DNA of 64,000 nt from Pseudoalteromonas flavipulchra NCIMB 2033 = ATCC BAA-314 (GCA_000814665.1 JWIH01000018.1:186001-250000); one strand, 5' to 3'. Shown: positions 9,990 through 20,063, counted from the first letter of the stretch. Notes: generated by a model from the sequence alone, not told the origin. Numbers and translations: made by a program.

Positions 9990-11218
9990 CAAAGTCGGCA
10001 GAAAGAAACTTAGTGATTGGATTAGATGTTGGCACATCAAAGGTCGTCGCCACAGTTGGGGAGATCACTGTGGACAATCAACTTAGTATTGTCGGTGTCG
10101 GACGCCAAGAATCTCACGGCATGGATAAGGGCGGGGTAAACGATTTAGACCTCGTTTCTGAGTCTATTAAACGCGCTGTAGATGAAGCAGAGCTAATGGC
10201 TGATTGCAGAATAAGCTCGGTTTATTTGGGGATTTCAGGCAAACATATTCAGTGTCAAAATGAAAGTGGCGTGGTGGCAATAAACAATGCTGAAGTTACA
10301 GACGATGATATTGCCAATGTTATTCACATTGCACGTTCTGTACCTATGTCTGCCGAACGCAAAATGCTGCACTCATTGCCGCAAGAATATAGCATCGACA
10401 TGCAAGAGGGGATCAAAAACCCGCTAGGCATGAGTGGCGTAAGGATGGAAGCTAAAGCACATATCATTACGTGTTCGAATGACATGGCAAAGAATATTGA
10501 AAAGTGTGTTGAACGCTGTGGTTTACAGGTAGACCAATTAACGTTTAACGCCTTGGCGTCATGTTACTCGGTGTTGACTGAAGACGAAAAAGAGCTTGGT
10601 GTTGCGGTATTAGACATTGGTGGTGGCACCATGGATATTGCGATTTATGTGAATGGGGCACTGCGTCATACTGCCGTGATCCCGGTTGCGGGTAATCAGG
10701 TCACTGGCGATATAGCAAAAATATTTAGAACACCTATTTCGCATGCCGAGTCTCTGAAAGTACAATATGCCTTCGCGTCGAGCCAAATGGCATCAAGTGA
10801 AGAAACCATCGAAGTACCAAGTGTTGGTGGGCGTCCTGCGCGGGTAATGTCTCGTCATACTTTGTCTGAGGTGGTAGAGCCAAGATTTAGAGAACTGTTT
10901 GAGCTTGCACAAGAAGAATTACGTCGCTCAGGTTTTGAAGATCAAATTGCGGCGGGTCTTGTTATCACTGGCGGTAGTGCCAAGATGCAAGGTGCACAAG
11001 AAGTCGCAGAAGATATATTCCAAATGCCAGTAAGAATAGGGAAACCAATTGGCATTAAGGGATTAACAGATTATGTGGATGACCCTGCATATGCAACGGC
11101 GGTAGGTTTGTTACAATACGGCCGCTCACTACAATCGATGAATGCACAGAAGTCGAAAGTAGATGCAGAGGGGAGTTGGTGGAACCGTGTTACAAAATGG
11201 TTCCAAGGCGAGTTTTAA
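9986..11218 (+). CDS. ftsA: FtsA, actin-like membrane anchor for FtsZ
   Basis: Actin/HSP70-fold ATPase that tethers FtsZ filaments to the membrane and recruits later divisome proteins. The 410-residue protein has phosphate-1 GLDVGTSKVV, phosphate-2 VLDIGGGTMDIAIY and adenosine ITGGSAKMQG motifs. It ends in a C-terminal amphipathic helix rich in Trp and basic residues (SWWNRVTKWFQGEF), the known membrane-targeting element. It is coupled to ftsQ by ATGA; ftsZ follows after 21 bases. Confidence 0.97.
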   Translation: MTKSAERNLVIGLDVGTSKVVATVGEITVDNQLSIVGVGRQESHGMDKGGVNDLDLVSESIKRAVDEAELMADCRISSVYLGISGKHIQCQNESGVVAINNAEVTDDDIANVIHIARSVPMSAERKMLHSLPQEYSIDMQEGIKNPLGMSGVRMEAKAHIITCSNDMAKNIEKCVERCGLQVDQLTFNALASCYSVLTEDEKELGVAVLDIGGGTMDIAIYVNGALRHTAVIPVAGNQVTGDIAKIFRTPISHAESLKVQYAFASSQMASSEETIEVPSVGGRPARVMSRHTLSEVVEPRFRELFELAQEELRRSGFEDQIAAGLVITGGSAKMQGAQEVAEDIFQMPVRIGKPIGIKGLTDYVDDPAYATAVGLLQYGRSLQSMNAQKSKVDAEGSWWNRVTKWFQGEF

Positions 11219-11239
11219 TACTCAAGTCGGAGAGTGAAG

Positions 11240-12484
11240 ATGTTTGATATTATGGAACAGCACAGCGAAGAAGCTGTCATTAAAGTCATCGGTGTCGGTG
11301 GCGGCGGCGGTAACGCCGTAGAACATATGGTAAACCAAGAAATTGAAGGTGTACGTTTTATCGTAGCGAATACGGACGCACAAGCGTTACGCCGTTCGTC
11401 TGCGGATATTACTGTACAGCTAGGTACTCAGATCACCTCAGGTCTTGGAGCTGGCGCAAACCCAGAAGTGGGCCGCAGCGCAGCAGAAGAAGATCTAGAA
11501 ACCATCAAGAGCAGCCTTGAAGGCGCAGACATGGTATTTATCGCAGCCGGTATGGGCGGCGGTACAGGTACCGGTGCCGCACCTGTTGTTGCACGCGCAG
11601 CAAAAGAACTAGGTATTTTGACTGTAGCTGTAGTAACGCGCCCCTTCGATCTTGAAGGTAAAAAGCGCATGGCTGCGGCTGAGCAAGGTATTGCTGAGTT
11701 GTCAGAAATTGTAGATTCACTTATTACAATTCCAAACAACAAATTGCTTAAAGTTCTTGGTAAAGGGACTACACTGCTAGATGCCTTCGCAAAAGCAAAT
11801 GACGTGCTTTATGGCGCGGTACAAGGTATTGCAGAGTTGATCACACGTTCAGGTCTAATCAACGTTGACTTTGCGGATGTGAGAACTGTGATGTCGGCAA
11901 TGGGTACTGCAATGATGGGGACGGCTTCGGCGACAGGCCCTGATCGTGCACAAGAAGCTGCGGAAGCCGCGATTTCTAGCCCGCTTTTAGAAGATGTTGA
12001 CCTAACTGGCGCGAAAGGTATTTTGGTGAATATCACCGCAGGCATGGACATTACTATCGAAGAGTTTGAGGTCGTTGGTAACCATGTTAAAGCGTTAGCG
12101 TCAGAGAACGCGACTGTGGTAGTAGGTGCTGTTATTGACCCTGAAATGAGCGAAGAGCTAAGAGTGACCGTGGTTGCTACAGGCTTAGGTGGTGACCGTC
12201 GTCCGCAATTTGGTATTGTAGACAATGGCTTTAGACAAGCCTCAGGCTCAGATGCGGGAGGTGGAACACAAACTAGCTCACAAACGAGCATGTATGTGCC
12301 AAGCTTTACGCAACCACAAACGTCAGCTGCAGAGCCTGAGCAGCCAGCTGAAGCGCCTGCACCACAAGTGCAAGAGCAGAAGCCACAACAAGCTTCTAGT
12401 TCAGCAAGCGCAAAAGGCAGCGACAGTAAAGAAAAAGGTGACTACTTCGATATTCCGGCTTTTTTACGTAAGCAGTCAGACTAA
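11240..12484 (+). CDS. ftsZ: FtsZ, tubulin-like cell division GTPase
   Basis: Polymerising GTPase that forms the Z ring. The 414-residue protein has [15 protein letters not shown], the tubulin signature [15 protein letters not shown], the [12 protein letters not shown]7-loop region, a Gln/Ala/Pro-rich linker of about 60 residues and the conserved C-terminal tail [12 protein letters not shown] that binds FtsA/ZipA. A GTG lies at 11234, but ATG 11240 is preferred because GGAG (11229-11232) is seven bases upstream. Its own stop is followed by the lpxC promoter rather than an obvious terminator. Confidence 0.98.
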   Translation: MFDIMEQHSEEAVIKVIGVGGGGGNAVEHMVNQEIEGVRFIVANTDAQALRRSSADITVQLGTQITSGLGAGANPEVGRSAAEEDLETIKSSLEGADMVFIAAGMGGGTGTGAAPVVARAAKELGILTVAVVTRPFDLEGKKRMAAAEQGIAELSEIVDSLITIPNNKLLKVLGKGTTLLDAFAKANDVLYGAVQGIAELITRSGLINVDFADVRTVMSAMGTAMMGTASATGPDRAQEAAEAAISSPLLEDVDLTGAKGILVNITAGMDITIEEFEVVGNHVKALASENATVVVGAVIDPEMSEELRVTVVATGLGGDRRPQFGIVDNGFRQASGSDAGGGTQTSSQTSMYVPSFTQPQTSAAEPEQPAEAPAPQVQEQKPQQASSSASAKGSDSKEKGDYFDIPAFLRKQSD

Positions 12485-12509
12485 AGTTGGTATAAAAAAT
12501 AAACAAAGA

Positions 12510-12538
12510 TTGGCAGTTTGGTGGAACTATGTTATACT
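12510..12538 (+). promoter_or_regulatory. Candidate sigma-70 promoter of lpxC
   Basis: TTGGCA (12510-12515), a 17-base spacer and TATACT (12533-12538) give a near-consensus promoter in the 88-base ftsZ-lpxC gap. It would give lpxC a transcript of its own apart from dcw read-through. Seen by eye; the transcription start is not known. Confidence 0.7.
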
Positions 12539-12572
12539 CCGCCGCCTATCTAGAATTTAAGTGGGCGAATAT

Positions 12573-13496
12573 ATGATTAAACAACGTACGATTGCACAAG
12601 TCGTTAAAGCCACAGGTGTAGGTTTACACAAAGGTGAAAAGGTCACGATCACTCTCCGACCAGCTGGTGTGAATACAGGTGTTGTATTTCGCCGCGTTGA
12701 TCTAGACCCTGTTGTTGATTTTGAAACAACACCGGAAGCTGTGGGCGACACGCAACTGTGTACGTGTTTAACAAATAAAGACGGCGTTCGCTTGTCTACT
12801 ACCGAGCATTTGATTGCTGCGGTAGCTGCGCTTGGGATTGATAACCTCATCGTAGAGCTAGACAGCGCCGAAGTGCCTATTATGGATGGCAGTGCATTGC
12901 CATTCATCTACTTAATTCAAAAAGGCGGTATTGAAGAGCAAAACGCTGCCAAGCGCTTTATTCGCATCAAAGAAAAAGTGCGTGTTGAAGATGGCGACAA
13001 GTGGGCCGAAATTGAGCCTTACGATGGTTTCCACATCGACTTTGAAATCGACTTCAATCACCCTGCGATCAACGCTAGCCGCCAACGTATTGGATTAGAC
13101 ATTACCGCTCAAAGCTTTACTGAAGAGATCAGTCGTGCTCGTACTTTTGGTTTTATGCGTGATATCGAATACATGCATGCAAACAACCTAGCCTTAGGTG
13201 GCAGCATGGATAATGCGGTTGTTTTAGACCAGTTTAAAGTATTAAATCCAGATGGCCTACGCTATGCGGATGAGTTTGTTAAACACAAGATCTTAGACTG
13301 TGTGGGTGATATGTTTATGGCAGGTCACAACATTTTAGGTAAGATCTCATGCTATAAATCAGGCCACGGCCTAAACAATATGTTGCTTCGTGAAATCATG
13401 GCAACTGAGTCAGCATGGGAGTGGGCAACATTCGAAGAGCCAGTCAGTATGCCAGCGCCAGGAATGGAAGCGGGTATCAATACCGCAACGGCATAA
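12573..13496 (+). CDS. lpxC: LpxC, UDP-3-O-acyl-GlcNAc deacetylase
   Basis: Zinc-dependent deacetylase, the committed step of lipid A synthesis. The 307-residue protein (family about 305) starts MIKQRTI and has the zinc and catalytic motifs [20 protein letters not shown] (His and Asp ligands) and KSGHGLNN. The frame runs back to GTG 12561, but ATG 12573 matches the family N-terminus. LpxC levels are normally set by proteolysis through the C-terminal tail; the tail here (AGINTATA) is Ala/Thr-rich. Confidence 0.97.
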   Translation: MIKQRTIAQVVKATGVGLHKGEKVTITLRPAGVNTGVVFRRVDLDPVVDFETTPEAVGDTQLCTCLTNKDGVRLSTTEHLIAAVAALGIDNLIVELDSAEVPIMDGSALPFIYLIQKGGIEEQNAAKRFIRIKEKVRVEDGDKWAEIEPYDGFHIDFEIDFNHPAINASRQRIGLDITAQSFTEEISRARTFGFMRDIEYMHANNLALGGSMDNAVVLDQFKVLNPDGLRYADEFVKHKILDCVGDMFMAGHNILGKISCYKSGHGLNNMLLREIMATESAWEWATFEEPVSMPAPGMEAGINTATA

Positions 13497-13521
13497 AGCT
13501 TTTAGGCTAATACAGTTTGAT

Positions 13522-13551
13522 AAAAAATGACGCTAAGGCGTCATTTTTTTT
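13522..13551. terminator. Bidirectional rho-independent terminator between lpxC and dciA
   Basis: A-run, six-base stem TGACGC/GCGTCA (13528-13533 and 13538-13543) with a TAAG loop and a run of eight T. The A-run on the left gives a U-run to minus-strand transcripts, so the element ends both lpxC and the convergent dciA. Confidence 0.85.
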
Positions 13552-14041
13552 GCGTTGTGTTTGCGTGTTTAGCGAGTCTTTCTAGTTTCGCCTTAAGCGA
13601 TGGTGGAGCGGATTGCGCTAGCGCTAGCAAATGCTCGCCAGTGGCTTGGCTCATACTTCGATTGGCTTGATAGGTCGAAGATTGGGACTCCACCTTGTTG
13701 GCAAGACGCTGTTGGGCTTCTGGATTAGTGGTAATTTTAACCAATGCACAGTCATGTAACCCAACTTTTCTAAATGCACTGAGAATATCCATTTTCAAAA
13801 AGTTTAATCGAGTAGCAAGCGTTGCTGAAGCCGCTTCTATCGTTAGTGTTCCCTCTTTGTAGTGAGCGACACGGCATTTCTTACTCAAAATAGGGCCTAG
13901 CGTGTTTTCCAAACAGCTCTGTAACTGTGCTGCTTGGGCACTTTTTTGGCCATATTGATTGAGCTTATCTGACCACCCCCCCATCACTTCATCAAGCGGT
14001 TTTGGATTGTAGCGATTTTTAGCCAATGACTTACTTCCCAT
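13541..14041 (-). CDS. dciA: DciA-like DUF721 protein (replicative helicase loader)
   Basis: 166-residue protein with a central DUF721 domain (about residues 30-110): the core includes GPILSKKCRVAHYKEGTLTIEA followed by an SATLATRLNFLKMDIL segment, as in DciA proteins. The domain is DnaB-helicase loading in bacteria lacking DnaC, per published work on the family; the role here is by homology of pattern. The N-terminus is basic and the C-terminal third is Ala/Gln-rich and probably disordered. The position between lpxC and secA on the opposite strand is typical of Alteromonadales-type genomes. Its stop codon lies inside the shared terminator. Confidence 0.8.
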   Translation of the reverse strand: MGSKSLAKNRYNPKPLDEVMGGWSDKLNQYGQKSAQAAQLQSCLENTLGPILSKKCRVAHYKEGTLTIEAASATLATRLNFLKMDILSAFRKVGLHDCALVKITTNPEAQQRLANKVESQSSTYQANRSMSQATGEHLLALAQSAPPSLKAKLERLAKHANTTQKK

Positions 14042-14060
14042 AGGTTGAAAAATAAAAAAT

Positions 14061-14110
14061 AACCGCCATATCGGGATAATACGGAGTCAAATTACTCCGT
14101 ACTGGTGGTT
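14061..14110 (-). other. Interrupted stem-loop in the dciA leader
   Basis: Inner hairpin ACGGAGT/ACTCCGT (14081-14087 and 14094-14100, 6-base loop) is enclosed by AACCGCCA (14061-14068) and TGGTGGTT (14103-14110), which pair except at one position. It starts 20 bases upstream of the dciA start. A TG-A-TATACT extended -10 lies further upstream on the minus strand (plus coordinates 14124-14129), so the structure would sit in the dciA 5' untranslated region. Its function is unknown. Confidence 0.5.
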
Positions 14111-14310
14111 TCTCAGTCTTCTAAGTATATCAGAGACAAAATTTTGAGAAATCCAAAAGTACCAACATTTGTTGTCGAAAGTGCTTAGCTCTGTACTCGA
14201 ATAAATGAGTCGAGTTAGGTGCTAACTAAACTTTATCACTTGCAACGGTACGCTTACGCTCCAACAGTAAAGATTTCTTGCAATTGAACTTGGTATTATT
14301 TACCCAATAA
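14111..14310. other. Intergenic stretch between dciA and secA promoters
   Basis: No credible gene. It holds the putative dciA -10 and a small hairpin ACTCGA/TCGAGT (14195-14200 and 14210-14215). Nothing else recognisable. Confidence 0.5.
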
Positions 14311-14312
14311 GG

Positions 14313-14340
14313 TTTGCAGAAACAAAGAGTCTGGTATGAT
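14313..14340 (+). promoter_or_regulatory. Candidate extended -10 promoter of secA
   Basis: TTTGCA (14313-14318), 16-base spacer and TATGAT (14335-14340) with an upstream TGG giving an extended -10. It would start a leader of about 165 bases before secA. Confidence 0.55.
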
Positions 14341-14371
14341 AGGGCATAATTTTAACTCGGCAAGATACAAA

Positions 14372-14498
14372 ATGCTTACTCCTAAATTGGCAAAGTGAAA
14401 ACCGTAATTTAGGAAGGCTTTTGTCGCCAACAGGACAAGCGCGACCCAACCTTAACAACATTGGCTTAGAGAGATGGGTCAGCCAATACACAGAGTGA
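14372..14498 (+). promoter_or_regulatory. Structured secA leader with possible short leader ORFs
   Basis: The leader holds a perfect 8-bp inverted repeat CCTAAATT/AATTTAGG (14381-14388 and 14406-14413). A second hairpin follows, built on GTCGC/GCGAC (14423-14427 and 14441-14445) flanked by AAGG/CCTT. An 8-codon ATG ORF lies at 14372-14398. A 25-codon TTG ORF (14421-14498) has AGGA six bases ahead and stops 12 bases before secA. secA itself lacks a strong ribosome-binding site. No SecM signal peptide or RAGP arrest motif is present. Regulatory function is an inference. Confidence 0.35.
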
Positions 14499-14510
14499 AA
14501 CGGTTTAAAC

Positions 14511-17219
14511 ATGTTAGCAAATATTTTTACCAAAATTTTTGGTAGTCGTAATGATCGCACCATCAAAAACCTAAGAAAAACAGTCGCTTTAATCAATGCG
14601 TTAGAAGAACAATACGGCAAATTAAGCGATGATGAACTAAAAGCAAAAACGGCTGAATTTAAACAGCGTATTGAGCAAGGTTCAACGCTAGATGACTTAT
14701 TACCAGAGGCGTTCGCTACGGTGCGTGAAGCATCTAAGCGCGTATTTGGAATGCGTCATTTCGATGTGCAAATGATTGGTGGTATGGTGCTTCACCAAGG
14801 TCGTATTTCAGAAATGAGAACGGGTGAAGGTAAAACACTAACAGCAACATTGCCTGCGTATTTAAATGCGGTTTCGGGCAAGGGCGTTCACGTTATTACC
14901 GTTAACGACTACTTAGCTAAGCGTGATGCTGAGACCAACCGTCCACTCTTTGAATTCCTAGGTCTTACTGTAGGTTGTAACGTACCAGGCATGATGCCAC
15001 AGCAGAAAAAGCAAGCCTATGCTGCGGATATCACTTACGGCACCAATAACGAGTTCGGCTTCGACTATTTGCGCGATAACATGGCGTTTAGTGTCGATGA
15101 ACGTGTACAACGTCCACTTAACTATGCGGTTGTGGATGAAGTGGATTCAATCCTAATCGATGAAGCGCGTACACCACTTATCATTTCTGGGCCTGCTGAA
15201 GATAGCTCTGAGCTTTATGCCGAAATCAATAAAATTGTTCCTGATCTTGTGCAACAAGAAAAAGAAGATGAAGAAGGCGTGGAAGGCGATGGCGATTTCA
15301 CCATTGATGAAAAAGGTAAACAAGTTCACCTTACCGAGCGTGGTCAAATCAAAGTTGAAGAATTACTGACTGAACGTGGTTTGATTGAAGAGGGTGACTC
15401 GCTTTACTCGGCAGGTAATATTTCATTACTTAGCCATGTTTACGCAGCACTTCGTGCTCACAAGCTATATCAAAAAGACGTTGATTACGTTGTAAAAGAT
15501 AACGAAGTTATCATTGTTGACGAGCACACTGGCCGTACGATGGAAGGACGTCGTTGGTCTGAGGGCCTTCACCAAGCCGTTGAAGCGAAAGAAGGGGTTC
15601 GTATTCAAAACGAAAACCAAACCTTGGCTTCAATCACATTCCAGAATTACTTCCGTTTATATAACAAACTTGCAGGTATGACAGGTACAGCGGACACTGA
15701 AGCGTTCGAGTTCCAGTCAATCTATGGCCTAGATACGGTCGTTATCCCAACCAATAAACCTATGGTGCGTGATGACCGTGCGGATCTTGTATATTTGACA
15801 CAAGAAGAGAAATTTGAAGCCATTCTTGAAGACATTCGTTCTTGCCAAGAACGTGGTCAGCCTGTGTTGGTGGGTACGGTATCTATCGAAAGTTCTGAGT
15901 ATCTTTCTCACTTCCTTCGCAAAGAAAAAATTGACCATAACGTACTGAATGCGAAATTCCACGCGCAAGAAGCAGATATTATCGCGGATGCGGGTCTACC
16001 GGGCAAAGTAACGATTGCGACGAATATGGCTGGTCGTGGTACGGATATCGTACTGGGTGGCAGCTGGCAGTCGGATGTTGAAAAATTAGAAAACCCGTCG
16101 GAAGAGCAAATAGCAGAAATTAAAGCTGCTTGGAAAGCGCGCCATGATGCAGTACTGGCTTCTGGTGGTTTACATATTATTGGTACAGAGCGTCACGAAT
16201 CGCGTCGTATCGATAACCAGCTACGTGGTCGTGCAGGTCGTCAAGGTGATGCTGGTTCAAGCCGCTTCTACCTATCGATGGATGACGCATTGATGCGTAT
16301 CTTCGCAGGTGAGCGTATGACGAACATGATGCGTAAACTAGGTATGCAACGTGGTGAAGCCATTGAACACCCATGGGTTAACCGTGCAATTGAAAACGCC
16401 CAGCGTAAAGTGGAAGCGCGTAACTTTGATATTCGTAAACAATTACTTGAATACGATGACGTTGCGAACGATCAACGTAAAGTGGTTTACGAACAACGTA
16501 ACGAACTACTTGAAGAAGGCGATATCTCAGAGACTATCACCGCTATTCGTGAAGATGTATTGAATGCGACGATTGATCAGTATATTCCACCGCAAAGTCT
16601 GGCGGAAATGTGGGACATCCCGGCACTTGAAGAACGCTTGAAAAACGACTTCCATGTTGAGCTTCCGATTGCTAAATGGCTTGAAGAAGACAGTAAGCTA
16701 TATGAAGAAATGCTACGCGATCGTATCGTAGAGGACGTGGATAAGGCGTACAAGCAAAAAGAAGAGATGGTAGGTCCAGATGTGCTACGTCACTTCGAAA
16801 AAGCGGTTATGTTACAAAGCCTAGATCAGCATTGGAAAGATCACTTAGCGGCAATGGATCATCTTCGCCAAGGTATTCATTTACGTGGTTATGCGCAGAA
16901 GAATCCGAAACAAGAATATAAGCGTGAGTCGTTTGAGTTATTCTCACAAATGCTTGAAAACTTGAAGATTGACGTTGTTGGCGTACTAAGTAAAGTTCAG
17001 GTTCGTGCTGAGGAAGATGTTGAGAAAGTTGAAGAACAACATCGCAAGAGTGAGCAAGCTCCGCGTGAATATCAACACGAAGAAGTTGAGCGCGTGGGCG
17101 GTGAAACGCCTGAGGGTGCGGTTGTTGCTGAGCGCACAGAGCCAAAAGTTGGTCGCAATGAGCCATGTCCTTGCCAATCAGGTAAGAAGTTTAAGCAGTG
17201 TTGTGGCAAACTAAAATAA
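14511..17219 (+). CDS. secA: SecA, preprotein translocase ATPase
   Basis: Motor ATPase that drives unfolded preproteins through SecYEG. The 902-residue protein has Walker A GEGKT at residues 105-109, the [19 protein letters not shown]-like box, a preprotein cross-linking domain, motif VI region [15 protein letters not shown] and a C-terminal zinc/SecB-binding SEC-C motif [13 protein letters not shown]. Length and domain order match E. coli SecA (901). A strong Shine-Dalgarno is missing before ATG 14511, which fits translational coupling to a leader as known for secM-secA. The terminator follows 25 bases downstream. Confidence 0.98.
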   Translation: MLANIFTKIFGSRNDRTIKNLRKTVALINALEEQYGKLSDDELKAKTAEFKQRIEQGSTLDDLLPEAFATVREASKRVFGMRHFDVQMIGGMVLHQGRISEMRTGEGKTLTATLPAYLNAVSGKGVHVITVNDYLAKRDAETNRPLFEFLGLTVGCNVPGMMPQQKKQAYAADITYGTNNEFGFDYLRDNMAFSVDERVQRPLNYAVVDEVDSILIDEARTPLIISGPAEDSSELYAEINKIVPDLVQQEKEDEEGVEGDGDFTIDEKGKQVHLTERGQIKVEELLTERGLIEEGDSLYSAGNISLLSHVYAALRAHKLYQKDVDYVVKDNEVIIVDEHTGRTMEGRRWSEGLHQAVEAKEGVRIQNENQTLASITFQNYFRLYNKLAGMTGTADTEAFEFQSIYGLDTVVIPTNKPMVRDDRADLVYLTQEEKFEAILEDIRSCQERGQPVLVGTVSIESSEYLSHFLRKEKIDHNVLNAKFHAQEADIIADAGLPGKVTIATNMAGRGTDIVLGGSWQSDVEKLENPSEEQIAEIKAAWKARHDAVLASGGLHIIGTERHESRRIDNQLRGRAGRQGDAGSSRFYLSMDDALMRIFAGERMTNMMRKLGMQRGEAIEHPWVNRAIENAQRKVEARNFDIRKQLLEYDDVANDQRKVVYEQRNELLEEGDISETITAIREDVLNATIDQYIPPQSLAEMWDIPALEERLKNDFHVELPIAKWLEEDSKLYEEMLRDRIVEDVDKAYKQKEEMVGPDVLRHFEKAVMLQSLDQHWKDHLAAMDHLRQGIHLRGYAQKNPKQEYKRESFELFSQMLENLKIDVVGVLSKVQVRAEEDVEKVEEQHRKSEQAPREYQHEEVERVGGETPEGAVVAERTEPKVGRNEPCPCQSGKKFKQCCGKLK

Positions 17220-17243
17220 CAGGCCCTAAATCTAAATTGGTAT

Positions 17244-17270
17244 AAAAAGCGACGCTAAGTCGCTTTTTTT
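17244..17270 (+). terminator. Rho-independent terminator after secA
   Basis: Stem GCGAC/GTCGC (17249-17253 and 17259-17263), extended by A/T pairs, with loop GCTAA, followed by seven T. Confidence 0.8.
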
Positions 17271-17282
17271 ATGGAGTAAGTG

Positions 17283-17681
17283 ATGCAAAAAAAACGTGTG
17301 GAAGTCGCTGTTGGTGTTATTGAAAAGGCGCAGCAAATCTTTGTATGTTTAAGAGGTGAAGATCAACACCAAGGTGGGCTTTGGGAGTTCCCAGGTGGGA
17401 AAATGGAAGCGGGTGAAGATGTCTTTTCGGCATTGAAACGTGAGCTGCAAGAAGAAGTTGGCATTGAGATCTATAACTCATCTGAGCTAATGCGCATTGA
17501 ACATGACTATGCTGATAAGGCGGTATGCTTATACATTCATCATGTTGAGGATTTTTCCGGTGAAGCTCATGGTGCAGAAGGGCAGCCTTCTAAATGGGTT
17601 GCAGTTGAGCAGTTGCATGAGCTCGCGTTTCCTGAGGCCAACAAAGCCATTGTGGAATTATTACAAGCGCGCCAAAATTAG
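17283..17681 (+). CDS. mutT: MutT, 8-oxo-dGTP diphosphatase (Nudix)
   Basis: Sanitises oxidised guanine nucleotides. The 132-residue protein has a complete Nudix box beginning GGKMEAGED and ending RELQEEVGI (G-x5-E-x7-RE-U-x-EE-x-G-U) around residues 38-60, and the FPGGK lead-in typical of MutT. ATG 17283 is chosen over GTG 17280 because GGAG (17273-17276) is six bases upstream. The gene follows the secA terminator, a common order in gammaproteobacteria. Confidence 0.92.
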   Translation: MQKKRVEVAVGVIEKAQQIFVCLRGEDQHQGGLWEFPGGKMEAGEDVFSALKRELQEEVGIEIYNSSELMRIEHDYADKAVCLYIHHVEDFSGEAHGAEGQPSKWVAVEQLHELAFPEANKAIVELLQARQN

Positions 17682-17757
17682 TGACAAACTTTGTTACTAA
17701 ATTCAGCACTCTGAGTCATAGTCATTCACTATGTGCATAGGTAGACTAGTGAATGAC
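17678..17757. repeat. Two palindromes downstream of mutT
   Basis: First, TTAGTGACAAA (17678-17688) faces TTTGTTACTAA (17690-17700) with one wobble mismatch, covering the mutT stop. Second, a perfect 11-bp inverted repeat GTCATTCACTA (17721-17731) and TAGTGAATGAC (17747-17757) has a 15-base spacer. Neither is followed by a T-run, so they are poor intrinsic terminators. They may be operators or RNA-stabilising hairpins. Confidence 0.45.
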
Positions 17758-17993
17758 CGCTTACGTGTAAATAAACATCAGCCAACGACACTCGTTACTC
17801 TGAGATTTGATAGGAAACACAGCTAGAAGGAATTCTTTTCAAGCCACGAAGGTTATGTCTATATTACATTCATCTATATGCAATTGACCTGCTTGATTAT
17901 TTAAGCTGAGGTTTGGATAAGTAAGTTGAGCATTATTTTATCTAGATGAATGGAATTCGACGTTTACAAGCGAAACTCTATCAGGGGAATAAA

Positions 17994-20063
17994 ATGAAGA
18001 AATTATCACTGACCGCTGCGAGTGTTGCACTTGCTTTGGGATTGATTGGTTGCAGTGAACAACCGCAAACACAACAACAGCCAGCGGAACAAGCCGAAGC
18101 ACAAAAGGCAGTTTTGAATTCTGGTATCGAATTAGAAAATATTGATAAATCAGTGCGCCCACAAGATGACTTCTATTTTCATGTGAATGGTCACTGGTTA
18201 GAAAAAACCAAAATCCCTGCAGATAAGTCAAATTATGGCTCTTTCTCGCAGCTCTATGATGAGTCGCAAAAAGCACTGCGTAAAGTACTGGAAGATGCTG
18301 CAAATAATGCATCTGCAAAAGCGGGTAGCGATGAGCAGAAGCTGGGTGCGTTTTATCAAAGCTATATGGATGAAGGGGCGAGAAACGAGCTGGGCTTAAA
18401 CCCAGTTAAGCCTTATCTGAAAGAAATTCAAGACTTGAAGAGTAAGTCGGAGCTACCAGCTATCTTTGCTAAAATGCGTTTAACGGGGGCAAGCACACCG
18501 TTTGGTTGGTACGTTAATAATGATGCCAAAAATTCAAGCGAAAATGCACTTTATATGTTCCAGTCAGGGCTTGGTTTACCAGATCGCGATTACTATCTGA
18601 AAGATGACGAAAAATTCAGTAAGATCCGTGAACAGTATCAGCTTTACATTGAACAGTTGTTGGCAAAGGCTGGTCATAAAAATCCAGGCCAAGCTGCACT
18701 GAATATTGTTGCGTTAGAGAAGCAAATTGCTGAGGTGCAATGGACACGAGTTGAAAGTCGCGACGCGACTAAAACCTATAACAAGCTAAGCAATGACGCG
18801 TTTAATCAATTAATGCCAGACTTTGATACGTCAGCATTTCTAACTGCACTTGGTATCAAAGCAGATTCACTTATTGTAAGCCAACCTAGTTTCTTTGAAG
18901 GGCTATCAAAAATCATTGCTGATTCAAAGCTAGAAGCTTGGCAAGACTATTTAACGTTCCACTTTACCAATGACTACGCTGAGTTACTAAGTAAAGATGT
19001 AGTTGATCTTAAATTTGGTTTCTTTGGTAAAACATTGACGGGTGTAGAAGAACAAGCGCCAACGTGGAAAAAAGCGGTGGATGCAAGTAATTCTGTACTG
19101 GGTGAAATGTTAGGTAAGATTTACGTAAAGTCTTATTTTCCACCAGAAGCGAAAGCGCGGATGGAAGAGTTGGTTGCTAACCTTATTAAAGGTTTTGATC
19201 AAGCAATTGACGGCCTAGAGTGGATGAGTGCTGAAACAAAAGTAGCAGCAAAAGACAAGCTCAATAAGTTTACGCCAAAGATTGGCTATCCTGACAAATG
19301 GAAAGATTACTCAGCACTTGAAGTAAGCCCTGATGATCTAGTCGGTAACTATGTACGCTATAGCCAATTTGCTAATCAGGAAATGATCGATAAATTAGGC
19401 AAGCCTGTGGACCGTAGCGAGTGGTTGATGACACCACAAACGGTGAACGCGTACTATAACCCAGTGAATAACGAGATTGTATTCCCTGCTGCGATTTTAC
19501 AGCCACCATTCTTTAACCTAGAAGCGGATGATGCAGTAAACTACGGTGCAATCGGTGCGGTTATCGGTCACGAATTAGGTCACGGCTTTGACGACCAAGG
19601 TGCGAAGTACGATGGTGATGGTAACCTACGTAATTGGTGGAGTGAGTCTGACCTTTCACAATTCGAAGCGCGTAGCCAAAAGCTGGTTGAGCAGTTTAAT
19701 GGTTTTAAACCATTTGAAGACGCTGGTGTTAATGGTCAACTGACACTGGGTGAAAATATTGGTGATCTAGGCGGATTAACTGTCGCTTATAAAGCGTACC
19801 AAATTTCACTAGGCGATCAAAAAGCGCCTGTTATTGACGGTTACACAGGAGAGCAGCGCTTCTTTATGGGCTGGTCACAAATTTGGCGTCGCAAATACCG
19901 CGATGAAGAGCTGCGTAATCGTCTGATGACAGATCCGCATTCACCAAGTCATTATCGAGTGATTGGTGTGCTGCCGAATATGCCAGAGTTCTATAAGGCA
20001 TTTGATGTGAAAGAAGGCGATAAGATGTATCTTAAACCAGAAGACAGAGTGAAAATCTGGTAA
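17994..20063 (+). CDS. pepO: M13-family zinc metallopeptidase, lipoprotein (PepO/neprilysin-like)
   Basis: Probably an envelope-anchored oligopeptidase. The 689-residue protein has a lipoprotein signal peptide with lipobox LIGC around residue 18, then a Gln/Ala-rich linker, the M13 N-terminal domain (FYFHVNGHWLEKTKIP) and the peptidase domain. It contains NAYYNP, HELGH at residues 526-530 (HExxH zinc motif) and GENIGDLGG (the third zinc ligand). The C-terminus RVKIW replaces the CxxW of eukaryotic relatives. The frame extends upstream to 17946, but ATG 17994 gives the signal peptide and follows AGGGGA. It appears to be a single-gene unit. Confidence 0.9.
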   Translation: MKKLSLTAASVALALGLIGCSEQPQTQQQPAEQAEAQKAVLNSGIELENIDKSVRPQDDFYFHVNGHWLEKTKIPADKSNYGSFSQLYDESQKALRKVLEDAANNASAKAGSDEQKLGAFYQSYMDEGARNELGLNPVKPYLKEIQDLKSKSELPAIFAKMRLTGASTPFGWYVNNDAKNSSENALYMFQSGLGLPDRDYYLKDDEKFSKIREQYQLYIEQLLAKAGHKNPGQAALNIVALEKQIAEVQWTRVESRDATKTYNKLSNDAFNQLMPDFDTSAFLTALGIKADSLIVSQPSFFEGLSKIIADSKLEAWQDYLTFHFTNDYAELLSKDVVDLKFGFFGKTLTGVEEQAPTWKKAVDASNSVLGEMLGKIYVKSYFPPEAKARMEELVANLIKGFDQAIDGLEWMSAETKVAAKDKLNKFTPKIGYPDKWKDYSALEVSPDDLVGNYVRYSQFANQEMIDKLGKPVDRSEWLMTPQTVNAYYNPVNNEIVFPAAILQPPFFNLEADDAVNYGAIGAVIGHELGHGFDDQGAKYDGDGNLRNWWSESDLSQFEARSQKLVEQFNGFKPFEDAGVNGQLTLGENIGDLGGLTVAYKAYQISLGDQKAPVIDGYTGEQRFFMGWSQIWRRKYRDEELRNRLMTDPHSPSHYRVIGVLPNMPEFYKAFDVKEGDKMYLKPEDRVKIW

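Noticed and set aside
11428..12291. Antisense ORFs within ftsZ (104 and 160 codons)
   Set aside because: Shadow frames of ftsZ, without start signals or domain content.
14421..14498. secM orthologue
   Set aside because: The short leader frame has no signal peptide, is only 25 codons and lacks the RAGP arrest sequence; at most it is an unrelated leader peptide.
14300..14620. 106-codon minus-strand ORF across the secA start
   Set aside because: It overlaps the secA promoter and start region antisense, with no start signal.
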